From Firmicutes bacterium UBA6113 (GTDB lineage: Bacteria > Bacillota > Clostridia > Tissierellales > Sedimentibacteraceae), in contig DIWF01000017.1 in assembly GCA_002422545.1 (NCBI GenBank), positions 62,001-126,000 on the forward strand: DNA of 64,000 nt, written 5' to 3'. Within the stretch, counting starts at the first letter, position 1. Each line of letters begins with the position of its first letter. Made by a program: the position numbers and the translations under genes. This document shows positions 50,729-58,681 of this stretch, piece by piece. A model generated the notes under the pieces. That model had not been told where the DNA came from. It made no database searches and saw nothing but the letters and a program-made list of their open reading frames with translations.

Positions 50729-52750
50729 TTACATGCTTTCTATTAGATTTCCTATGTCTAGGATTAAGTTGATGCTGCCGTCTCCGAGTATGGAACAGCC
50801 GGAAATTCCAGATTCCTTAAGGCTGTACTTTGTAAGTATAGGAGGCAGCGGTTTTACTACAACCTGCTGTTCCCCAACAATTTTATCCACAAACAAGCAC
50901 AAGCTTCCGTCTCCTGATTCCACAAGTATCAGTATACCGTCATCAATATTGGTGATTTCAGTGCTTATGTTGAAGTACTCGTTGAGTCTTACAACCGGAT
51001 AGCACTTGTCTCTTATGAGGATCATTTCACCGCCGTCAGTGTTGTGTATTATTTCTTCTTCAGTTGTCTTGAAAGACTGCTGTATATTTTTAATAGGAAT
51101 TATGAATTCCGAATCTCCAACTACAATCTGCATACCTGAAACAATAGTCAATGTCAATGGTATTTTAAATGTAACAACAGTACCTATACCTTCCTTGCTG
51201 TCCAGAACTACAGTTCCTCCAACCTTTTCAACATTTGACTTTACCACATCCATTCCAACGCCTCTGCCGGAATATTCTGTGACAGTTTCATTGGTTGAAA
51301 ATCCAGGAAGCATGAGGAACTGGAATATTTCCTTTGGAGTATACTCACTTTCAGCTTTTGTGAGAAGATCCTTTGTCTTTGCCTTTTCAAGTATTTTCTT
51401 TAGTTCAAATCCTCTTCCATCATCTTCAACGGTTATGTGAATTTCACCGCCTGTGTTGGAAGCTGACAGCCTTATTGTTCCTTTTTTATTCTTGCCTTTG
51501 TTTACTCTGTCATCTTCAGATTCTATTCCATGGTCCATGGCATTTCTCACAAGGTGCATTATAGGGTCTGAAATCCCGTCTACTATTGTTTTGTCAATTT
51601 CAGTTTCTTCTCCTGACAATATAAGTTCAACTTCCTTGTTAAGCTCCTTGCCCATGTCCCTTACAATACGCTTCATTTTCTGAAATATTCCGGATACCGG
51701 TACCATTCTCAAAGACATTACTATGTCCTGAAGTTCGTCGGTGAGTTTTCTCATCTGCCTTGTGGATTTTGTAAAGCTGTCAAGGTTGAGCTGCTTTATT
51801 TCATTATCTGCTGCGACCATTGATTCTGCAATTACAAGCTCTCCAACTATGTTAACAAGCTTGTCAAGCTTTGAAAGATTGACTGTGATTAGATTCTGCT
51901 TGCTGTGCTTTGTTGAAGATTCTACTTTTTCTGTTTTTGCAGTCTGTACCGGTTTTACCTCATCATTGTTTTTAGCTTGTGCATCTGAATCTTTTTTTGT
52001 CTCTTCATTTTGGGTATTTTCATTGCTGTATTCCAAAACTGTATAATTTTTTACGTTGAGTGCTTCTCTTATAACACCAACAGCAGGTTCAAGTGATTCC
52101 TTGTCAAACAAATAGACGAAAAATCCTTCTTTTACAATTTCATGAGATGTTTCGCTTATTGTTTCAACATTTTGAGGTTTGTAGGAAAAATCAATGCCGC
52201 TTTCCTTCAATTGATTGACAATCATGAATGCCCTTAAATTTTCCATTCCTATGTCATCATCAAATATTACTTTTATTGCATATCTTTCTTGTGTTTGCTT
52301 GTTAGTGTCGTCCTCAGTCAGAACTGCTTCTGCCGCTGCGGAGCTTCCATTTGAAATCACCTGCAGAAATTCAAATATTTCTTTTTCAAAATGTTCCAGG
52401 TTTTCTTCAAGGGCTTCACCTTTTTCTATTTTGGAAATTTCTCCCTTGATGAAATCTGTAAATTTAAATACGAGATTTACCAGTTCTTCGTTGTATTTTT
52501 TATCTGCGCCGTTTTCTCTTATGTAAAAAAATAAATCTTCAATTTTATGTGATATTGTCATGATGCTATTAAATTGCATCATAGCGGATGAGCCTTTTAT
52601 AGTGTGCATTATTCTAAATATTTCATCTACGCATTCTTTGTCAAATGCCTGATCGCTTTCTGCCTTCAGAAGTATGTCATCCAACTGTTCAAGCAGCTGT
52701 CTTGCTTCAAAAAGATACATGTCAAGCACAGAATCTAAACTATTGTCCAT
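50729..52750 (-). CDS. cheA: chemotaxis histidine kinase CheA
   Basis: A 673-residue kinase. In order: HPt domain with phospho-His in IMHTIKGSSAMM; P2-like region (about 150-240); Gln/Lys-rich linker; dimerisation domain; ATPase with LVRNAMDHGIE, DDGRGFELKKI and SGRGVGMDVVKSNVE; and a CheW-like C-terminal domain (about 535-673). AAGGAG precedes the ATG, and a sigma-D promoter lies at 52789-52815. It heads cheA-cheR-cheB-fliD-fliS-fliT-like. No cheW or cheY gene is in the window. Confidence 0.97.
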   Translation of the reverse strand: MDNSLDSVLDMYLFEARQLLEQLDDILLKAESDQAFDKECVDEIFRIMHTIKGSSAMMQFNSIMTISHKIEDLFFYIRENGADKKYNEELVNLVFKFTDFIKGEISKIEKGEALEENLEHFEKEIFEFLQVISNGSSAAAEAVLTEDDTNKQTQERYAIKVIFDDDIGMENLRAFMIVNQLKESGIDFSYKPQNVETISETSHEIVKEGFFVYLFDKESLEPAVGVIREALNVKNYTVLEYSNENTQNEETKKDSDAQAKNNDEVKPVQTAKTEKVESSTKHSKQNLITVNLSKLDKLVNIVGELVIAESMVAADNEIKQLNLDSFTKSTRQMRKLTDELQDIVMSLRMVPVSGIFQKMKRIVRDMGKELNKEVELILSGEETEIDKTIVDGISDPIMHLVRNAMDHGIESEDDRVNKGKNKKGTIRLSASNTGGEIHITVEDDGRGFELKKILEKAKTKDLLTKAESEYTPKEIFQFLMLPGFSTNETVTEYSGRGVGMDVVKSNVEKVGGTVVLDSKEGIGTVVTFKIPLTLTIVSGMQIVVGDSEFIIPIKNIQQSFKTTEEEIIHNTDGGEMILIRDKCYPVVRLNEYFNISTEITNIDDGILILVESGDGSLCLFVDKIVGEQQVVVKPLPPILTKYSLKESGISGCSILGDGSINLILDIGNLIESM

Positions 52751-52788
52751 TTTAGGTCTCCTTAATATTCCTATCTATCTTGTTTTTT

Positions 52789-52815
52789 ATATCGGCAAAA
52801 TTAAAAATTTATTAA
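52789..52815 (-). promoter_or_regulatory. sigma-D promoter of the cheA operon
   Basis: Minus strand TTAA, 15 nt, GCCGATAT; the -10 box is perfect and the -35 element has one change. It is about 40 bp before the cheA ATG. Confidence 0.68.
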
Positions 52816-52911
52816 GCATAATTGGGAATTTTTTTAAAATTTATATAATAACAGCTTATTAAAATGTTAAATATGACGATATAATAATTAGCAAAACAGC
52901 TTATTCTTTGT

Positions 52912-52927
52912 TATAATAATATATAAT
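52912..52927 (+). promoter_or_regulatory. possible -10 boxes for the FliK-like operon
   Basis: Two TATAAT hexamers (52912-52917 and 52922-52927) lie 18-28 bp before the ATG at 52945. No good -35 or sigma-D element pairs with them. Confidence 0.35.
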
Positions 52928-52944
52928 TAATTTCAGGAGATTCT

Positions 52945-54381
52945 ATGTTAGACAACAATATAAACATAAAAACCCATAATCCCATAGACAATAACAATAC
53001 AAGCAAGCCAACCCATAAACCCGTACAGGTTGCACCCCTTGATGTTGCTGACCCGGCAAGGGTAACCAGGACACCTAGACAGGATTCCGGGAGTCAATCC
53101 GGTCAAAGTCAGCTAAACTACAATCCTGATTCTGTTTTTGAAAAGTTCATCAAGTCCCTTGAGAATTCTCCTGTATTATCTGAAGGAGCTAAAAAACTGC
53201 TCTTGAACAAGCAGTTTATCAATAGCAACATTAAAAGCGATTCTGTTTTAAACTCCTTGTTTGAAACATTTTTAAAAAGCATCGAGATGAACGAAACTGA
53301 AATATTGAATTTTCTCAAGTTCCAGCATGGATCATACACAAAGTTTCACGGTGACTTTTTCAATTCTCTGAGAAGTTTATTAAAAAACAATCCTGACAAC
53401 AATGATTTCAAAATTATACTAAGAAACTTCTTAAAAAGCTACGACTGTTTTGTTTCGGTGGATGAAACAAACAAATCAATCAATTCTGCCTTGGCAAACA
53501 TAGAAAAAAATCTGCCCGACATGCTTAAAAATTCATTCAGTGAACTTACAGACAAGCTGTTGAATAATTACTCGTCAAACGGCACAGATATAAATTTAAA
53601 CCTTTTAAAAAATGAAATACTCCCATTTGTGGGACGATATATCTCAAAAATGAATGATTTCGGTCCCGTTAGAGATTATGTTTCCGTTCTTGTTCACAAC
53701 ATGGTTAGACTTGAAAATGCTTCAAGGGATAACTTTTCGGAGAATCTGGACAATTTGTTTGAATTTGTGAGATACAACTTCAGTCTTGACGAACAAGACA
53801 TGCAAAAACTTAAAATGTCACTTATAGATACATACGAAACAGCATCAAGCTTTAAAAATGATTCCGTTGATTCGTTTTTAAAGCTTATAGATTCAGGTAT
53901 TAAGGAAAGCAAAAATCTTGTAAACAAGGGAACCATGGAGGATATGGCAGAATCCCTTCTTTTCAGTCAGGATGTCCACATTCCTCTGACCCACATGTTC
54001 TTGCCTCTGAACTTCAACAACATGTTCATGTTTTCTGAGATATGGATAGGAAAGGAATATGAAATTTCCGACAAGGACAAAAAAAACAAGCAAATCTATG
54101 TGCAGACGTACAAAGTTTTTATAACATTTGACATACAAAATGTAGGTAATTTTGAAACAACACTTGTGCTAAAAGAATCAAGATTGTCACTTGACATTTT
54201 TGTTCCAAATTGTCTGACAGGTTCTATTGAAACCATTAAAAATGACCTTAACAAAATTCTCAGTAAAAATAATTTATCAGTTTCATCCTTAAATATTAAT
54301 GAAATTATTAGAAAAAGAAGATTCAGCGAAGTTTTCAGCAATTTGTCAGAAAGGAAAAGCGGCGTAGATGTCACAATATAA
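52945..54381 (+). CDS. FliK-like protein upstream of FlhB-C-terminal-like gene (tentative)
   Basis: A 478-residue soluble protein with a disordered Asn/Thr/Pro-rich N-terminus (1-55), a long helical middle, and a C-terminal part (about 385-470) reading LVLKESRLSLDIFVPN, then IKNDLNKILSKNNLSVSSLNI. That last part resembles the C-terminal hook-length-control domain of FliK. It overlaps by 14 bp a gene for a stand-alone FlhB C-terminal domain, the partner FliK-type domains act on; Bacillus has the same pairing in ylqG-ylqH. CAGGAG precedes the ATG. Function is inferred from fold pattern and neighbour. Confidence 0.6.
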   Translation: MLDNNINIKTHNPIDNNNTSKPTHKPVQVAPLDVADPARVTRTPRQDSGSQSGQSQLNYNPDSVFEKFIKSLENSPVLSEGAKKLLLNKQFINSNIKSDSVLNSLFETFLKSIEMNETEILNFLKFQHGSYTKFHGDFFNSLRSLLKNNPDNNDFKIILRNFLKSYDCFVSVDETNKSINSALANIEKNLPDMLKNSFSELTDKLLNNYSSNGTDINLNLLKNEILPFVGRYISKMNDFGPVRDYVSVLVHNMVRLENASRDNFSENLDNLFEFVRYNFSLDEQDMQKLKMSLIDTYETASSFKNDSVDSFLKLIDSGIKESKNLVNKGTMEDMAESLLFSQDVHIPLTHMFLPLNFNNMFMFSEIWIGKEYEISDKDKKNKQIYVQTYKVFITFDIQNVGNFETTLVLKESRLSLDIFVPNCLTGSIETIKNDLNKILSKNNLSVSSLNINEIIRKRRFSEVFSNLSERKSGVDVTI

Positions 54382-54655
54382 AAACAATTCAAACTCAAAA
54401 AGAGCAGCTGCATTAAGATATGACGCTGGAAAAAATAAAGCACCTGTTGTAATAGCATCAGGTTCAGGCTACATTGCAGATAAAGTTGTTGAAATAGCTG
54501 AAGAAAGCGGAATACCGGTATACAAGGATGATTCTCTTTCTGTGGTACTTTCGCAGCTTGATGTAGGAACAGAAATTCCTGAAGAACTTTTCAGTGCAGT
54601 GGTGGATATATATGTTTACTTTTTAAATTTCAAACTTCCTAAGAACGAATCTTGA
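54368..54655 (+). CDS. FlhB C-terminal-domain homologue (YlqH/FhlB-like)
   Basis: A 95-residue protein matching the cytoplasmic autocleavage domain of the export switch FlhB: AAALRYDAGKNKAPVVIASG, IADKVVEIAEESGIPVYKD and LSQLDVGTEIPEELFSAV. The NPTH cleavage motif that would come first is absent; the protein starts right where the cleaved fragment does. Such stand-alone FhlB/YlqH proteins can replace the FlhB C-terminus in some bacteria. It overlaps the FliK-like gene by 14 bp and leads into the PilZ gene. Confidence 0.88.
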   Translation: MSQYKNNSNSKRAAALRYDAGKNKAPVVIASGSGYIADKVVEIAEESGIPVYKDDSLSVVLSQLDVGTEIPEELFSAVVDIYVYFLNFKLPKNES

Positions 54656-54696
54656 TAAATATGACACAATTAAGTAAAACAGGGGGAGGAGTTATT

Positions 54697-55329
54697 ATGG
54701 ACAACTCAGGACTTTTAGTTAAAGTCTACAATTTAAATAAAAAATTGGAAGGAGTAGGTCATCTCTTAAGCATTAACAGCGATACAATAAAAATCAAGGG
54801 AGACGACCTTCCTGAAATTAAATCCGGAACAAAGGTTTATATTGAAATATACAATGAACTTACTGGGATTTCGCCTTATATTTGTGAAATAGGCGTTGCA
54901 TCAAGAAATCAGCTCAATGCACACATCAAAAGCAGAGAAAATATTATTGAGCGCAGAAATTCATTGAAAGTTCGCACAGATTTGTCTTTTTATATTGAAA
55001 CCTTGATTAGAAATGGCGAAGATATTACAAAGGATGTGCCCAGCATGAAACTAAACGTGCTCAATTTAAGCGTCGGAGGAATGCTCATTTCATCAAATTA
55101 CGACCTATTAATAAATGATGAAATAAAATTTCACTTTCAATATGCAAAATATCAGCTCATATTAATCAATGCAAAAGTAATCCGAATCGACAAAAAACAG
55201 AGACATGACAATGACGATCTTGAAACTGTCAATTATGGATGCTCTTTTGAAAAAATGGCAAGATACAACGAATCAGTAATCATGCAGTATTTGTACGACA
55301 GGCAGCTTCAACTTTACAGGAACAGGTAG
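54697..55329 (+). CDS. PilZ-domain c-di-GMP-binding protein (YcgR-like)
   Basis: A 210-residue protein. An N-terminal YcgR-type beta domain (about 1-80) is followed by a PilZ domain with the RxxxR-type site ERRNSLKVR (85-93, second Arg of the motif being Lys91) and NLSVGG (123-128). In Bacillus and E. coli YcgR-type proteins slow the flagellar motor when c-di-GMP is high. The ATG at 54697 is chosen because GGGGGAGGAG lies 5 nt before it; an in-frame TTG at 54652 lacks a site. Confidence 0.87.
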   Translation: MDNSGLLVKVYNLNKKLEGVGHLLSINSDTIKIKGDDLPEIKSGTKVYIEIYNELTGISPYICEIGVASRNQLNAHIKSRENIIERRNSLKVRTDLSFYIETLIRNGEDITKDVPSMKLNVLNLSVGGMLISSNYDLLINDEIKFHFQYAKYQLILINAKVIRIDKKQRHDNDDLETVNYGCSFEKMARYNESVIMQYLYDRQLQLYRNR

Positions 55330-55334
55330 ATAAA

Positions 55335-57125
55335 ATGAAAAAAATTATAATAATAATCATAACTTTGCTGTTGTCCATAAGCTTATGCAGAGTTTACGGA
55401 GCAGAAAACAATTATTTAAGAGCTAAATTTACTGAAAGTACAGTTTCAGGCACAAATTTCAAGGAAATAACCATAACTCCCTATCGCTATCAAAACGGTA
55501 CAAAATTGGAAGACAATGAAGAAACATCTTATTACATATACCTTCCTTCCGGTCACCAGGTAATCGGAAAAAGTGCAACCTTTGTGGCAGACAGAGAAGG
55601 AGAATATCCCTTCACAGTGTATTACTCAAATTATAAGAAAACATTTGTGTACAAAGTGGATGACATAGACGAAGACGAAGATACAGATGAGGATGAAGAT
55701 ACAGACATCAGCTTTGAATATGAACTGAAGTATGATTATGAAAAAAAGCAGATTCTTTTTCATATGGAAACGGACAAGTTAAGGACAGTCACAACCCCTG
55801 AGAGCACCACTGTTACAAATGAAGTAAACTATTACGTAGATAACTTGACGAACAACGTGCCTTGTGAATTCAGCATTAAAGTAGATGATGTAAACTATGA
55901 CTATAAGATTATCAAACAAGGAGAGTTTTATCTCTTGATTGAGCTTTGGCCTCTGGATTACAACAACTACAGCACACTAGTGGAATACAAGGGTTATAAC
56001 TTCACAAATGACTTTAACTACACAGTGTATCCATCAAAAGACATCTATGAAGACAACGGTAATTATGAGGCATTGGTTAAATCAACAGAAGGTTCATCAC
56101 AAAATTTATTCATTTTCAACATTGATGATATAGATTACAGAAGGCCCGAGCTTGAAGCTGAACTGCAGGACGACGGCACGTTTTATCTTGAAATGAAGGA
56201 TGATTTTGGCCTTGACTACATCATTACCTTTGACGGCAAGTATATTCCAATAGGCAAATCCTCAGCAGTTAAAGATTATTCATACACCCACACTACAGCC
56301 ATAACGTATGACGGTGAATATATTTTCACTGTTGTTGACAAAAATGGAAACAGAAACGTTGAAACAGTAAAAATTGATTCCAAAAAAACTGCAAAAAAAC
56401 ACAAGCTTAACCTGGATGTGCACGAAGAGAACTACACAGAAGAATTGTTTGAGAACAAAGGTCTCCCTTATGATGATTCTGAAGATGAAACGACTTATTT
56501 TGAAGCAATGATTCCTTCTTATATGAGCGGCAGCAATTTCCTGTTCAAGCCAAATTCACCTATCACACGAGCTGAAATGGTCACAGTCTTCTGCAGGCTC
56601 AATGATTTGCCCTATGACAGAAACGCATATCTGAAGGCAAAATTTACAGACATTGAAACTCATTGGGCAAGAGATTACATTTCAATGGGAAGCGCAAAAA
56701 AATATGTTTCAGGATACAAGGACAAGACTTTCAGACCGGACGGATATGTTACAAGAGCAGAGTTCTGCCAAATGCTAACAAAAATTAGCGCATACAAAAC
56801 CAAGCTTACCTCCATTCCGGCTTCAAGCAATTACAACTTTGACGATACTGCAGGTCACTGGGCTGAAAGCGAAATAATAAAAATAACAAGCAGGGATTTG
56901 TTAACAAGCTCAGGCAGCTTATTTAACCCAGACAAGCCAATTACAAGGGCGGAAGTAGTTCATGCCATAAACATGCTCTATGGATTCAACCCTTCAAACC
57001 TGGAATTGAGCTTCATCAATTCAATGTATAAAAAATATTACAATTTTACGGATATAGACGGTCACAAATATTACAACGACATAATTATTTCTGCAGTAGG
57101 GATGTACAGGGAAATAATCCAATAA
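55335..57125 (+). CDS. secreted protein with three S-layer homology domains
   Basis: A 596-residue exported protein. The signal peptide is hydrophobic (MKKIIIIIITLLLSISLCRV). An Asp/Glu stretch (109-124) follows a beta-rich first domain; the rest to about 385 is beta-like with no known family. Three C-terminal SLH modules (about 395-596) contain PNSPITRAEMVTVFCRL, TDIETHWARDYI, FRPDGYVTRAEFCQML and PDKPITRAEVVHAINML. SLH modules anchor proteins to cell-wall polymers. It is 5 bp after the PilZ gene. The role of the N-terminal half is unknown. Confidence 0.85.
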   Translation: MKKIIIIIITLLLSISLCRVYGAENNYLRAKFTESTVSGTNFKEITITPYRYQNGTKLEDNEETSYYIYLPSGHQVIGKSATFVADREGEYPFTVYYSNYKKTFVYKVDDIDEDEDTDEDEDTDISFEYELKYDYEKKQILFHMETDKLRTVTTPESTTVTNEVNYYVDNLTNNVPCEFSIKVDDVNYDYKIIKQGEFYLLIELWPLDYNNYSTLVEYKGYNFTNDFNYTVYPSKDIYEDNGNYEALVKSTEGSSQNLFIFNIDDIDYRRPELEAELQDDGTFYLEMKDDFGLDYIITFDGKYIPIGKSSAVKDYSYTHTTAITYDGEYIFTVVDKNGNRNVETVKIDSKKTAKKHKLNLDVHEENYTEELFENKGLPYDDSEDETTYFEAMIPSYMSGSNFLFKPNSPITRAEMVTVFCRLNDLPYDRNAYLKAKFTDIETHWARDYISMGSAKKYVSGYKDKTFRPDGYVTRAEFCQMLTKISAYKTKLTSIPASSNYNFDDTAGHWAESEIIKITSRDLLTSSGSLFNPDKPITRAEVVHAINMLYGFNPSNLELSFINSMYKKYYNFTDIDGHKYYNDIIISAVGMYREIIQ

Positions 57126-57148
57126 ATTTAAGGGAGTGAGCGTACAAA

Positions 57149-57421
57149 ATGGTAGTAAACTACATGGAAGAAATAGTTGAAAATTATCTTAACAACGTTT
57201 TAAAAACCGACAATGCTTACGCAGATACATGCAAATGCTCAAGCTGTATAGATGATATGATGGCAAAAGCCTTAAACAATCTTAAACCTTACTACATAAC
57301 AACTAAAAAAGGTGAAATATTTGCTGAATACTCTTCCTTGGAAACACAGCATCAGGCTGAAGTAATAACAGAGGTAATTAAAGCAATAGAATTTGTGTCA
57401 AAAAACAAAAAGCATCAATAA
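57149..57421 (+). CDS. ComFB-family protein
   Basis: A 90-residue protein matching the ComFB family (late competence development) in the start VVNYMEEIVENYLNNVL, the CKCSSCIDDMMAKALNNLKP block and the following YYITTKKGE. The C-x-C-x2-C cluster may hold zinc. ComFB relatives have recently been reported to bind c-di-GMP; if so here, this operon carries two c-di-GMP effectors with the PilZ protein. GGGAG lies 12 nt before the ATG, a rather long spacing. It is the last gene of the operon. Confidence 0.82.
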   Translation: MVVNYMEEIVENYLNNVLKTDNAYADTCKCSSCIDDMMAKALNNLKPYYITTKKGEIFAEYSSLETQHQAEVITEVIKAIEFVSKNKKHQ

Positions 57422-57422
57422 A

Positions 57423-57577
57423 AAACTCCGGAGACGGAGTTTCAGACCATTGACAAACTCCATTCTCCAAATTGTAGGGGCGGATCTTGTATCCGCCCGC
57501 GGGAGGACACGAGGTCCTCCCCTACATATTGAATTAACTTTGTCATCAACCTGAAACTCTGTAAACGGAGTTTTTTT
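57423..57577. repeat. nested inverted repeat with GTAGGGG core; acts as operon terminator
   Basis: Outer arms at about 57425-57457 and 57540-57571 are inverted copies (ACTCCG, GAGTTTCAG and GACAAA blocks conserved). Each arm is itself a small hairpin. A complete 52-bp GTAGGGG...CCCCTAC element (57474-57525) sits in the middle. The right hairpin AACTCTG/CGGAGTT plus T7 (57555-57577) is a good plus-strand terminator for the ComFB operon, overlapping the cheD stop codon. Confidence 0.8.
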
Positions 57578-58058
57578 AGATTACTTTTATGTTTTTAGCA
57601 AATGATTTTATAGTCAGATTTCCTGTATTGCTGTCAAAGATTATTGTTCTGCCATAGTTTTCTCCCGTGTCCGCTGCCACAAGCTTCACCTTTAAATTTT
57701 GAAGCGTTTCTCTTGTGGCTTCCACATTTCTTGCACCAATGTTTCCGATGGTTGAGTTGCTTTTTATTTCGAACATCTTGGCCCCTCCTGCTATTTTTGC
57801 AACCATTCTGGAGCGCATGCAGCCCATCATTTCCATTTTCTTTACCATTTCAGCTATTCCCGTATCAGCATATTTGAATATATTCGCCTTGTCTTCATTT
57901 TTGTTGTATGGAAGCATAATGTGAGCCATCCCCGCTATCTTAAGCACTTTATCTGTTATGCAAATTCCAACACATGATCCAAGGGCATATGATATGAGCC
58001 CTTCCGGTGAAGTCACTATCTTCATGTCTGATATTCCGACATTTACTTCTTGGCTCAT
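57576..58058 (-). CDS. cheD: chemoreceptor glutamine deamidase CheD
   Basis: A 160-residue CheD. The catalytic Cys29 (YALGSCVGICI) and His46 (AGMAHIMLP) are present, as is the C-terminal NIGARNVEATRETL. CheD deamidates receptor glutamines and stimulates the CheC phosphatase. It overlaps cheC by 4 bp, fitting a CheC-CheD complex. It is the last gene of the flagellar operon that begins beyond the right edge. Confidence 0.95.
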   Translation of the reverse strand: MSQEVNVGISDMKIVTSPEGLISYALGSCVGICITDKVLKIAGMAHIMLPYNKNEDKANIFKYADTGIAEMVKKMEMMGCMRSRMVAKIAGGAKMFEIKSNSTIGNIGARNVEATRETLQNLKVKLVAADTGENYGRTIIFDSNTGNLTIKSFAKNIKVI

Positions 58059-58660
58059 ATTTCCATTCCAAACTTTCTAAGCAAAATTTCCAGGGATGAC
58101 ATGCTTGGCAAAAGTAGCATGTGGCTGTAAATAGTTTCTTCCTGGCAAAAGTATTTTTCTCTTATGAAAATTACTTTGTCTGCAGCTTCCGAAAATTCTG
58201 CGGTAACTGCATCAAGAAGAGCTCCTGACATGTCTATGTTCAGGCTTGGAACTGTTATGTCTATTGCCATGTTTGTGAGAGAAGATATTGAATTTACGTA
58301 AGATGATACCATTATGTTGCCTATTTCAGACAAGGCCGACATTTCCATTTCAGAAATATCCTCGAAACCATGAAGTTCTGTGCCTAACAACGAATTTAAA
58401 ATCATATGCACAAATTCTTTTTTTAATAAAAACAATATTACACCTTCAATTTCACCTTCGAAGCTAACCAAAATTCCAACGACTACATTTTCTGCTCCTC
58501 CTATGGAATTTATTACATTCTCATAATCAAGCAAACTTACTTCGGGAACATTCATTTCTATTCTCTTTGACAACATTTGTGAAAGAGAGGTTGCAGCGTT
58601 GCCTGCTCCTATATTTCCTATTTCCTTTAAAATATCTATATGAATTTCGTTTAATTCCAT
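58055..58660 (-). CDS. cheC: CheY-P phosphatase CheC
   Basis: A 201-residue CheC with two phosphatase centres: Glu13-x2-Asn16 (LKEIGNIGAGNAATS) and Glu112-x2-Asn115 (LSEIGNIMVSS), each followed at the expected spacing by Pro. Both appear intact, so it should dephosphorylate CheY-P. AAGGAGG precedes the ATG. Together with CheD it forms the Bacillus/Thermotoga-type adaptation arm, not found in E. coli. Confidence 0.95.
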   Translation of the reverse strand: MELNEIHIDILKEIGNIGAGNAATSLSQMLSKRIEMNVPEVSLLDYENVINSIGGAENVVVGILVSFEGEIEGVILFLLKKEFVHMILNSLLGTELHGFEDISEMEMSALSEIGNIMVSSYVNSISSLTNMAIDITVPSLNIDMSGALLDAVTAEFSEAADKVIFIREKYFCQEETIYSHMLLLPSMSSLEILLRKFGMEI

Positions 58661-58681
58661 TTTGCCTCCTTGACTCTATTG

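Noticed and set aside
52871..52888. GACGATAT as a sigma-D -10 box for the plus-strand FliK-like operon
   Set aside because: The only TAAA upstream is 11 nt away; the spacing does not fit, so no sigma-D promoter was called.
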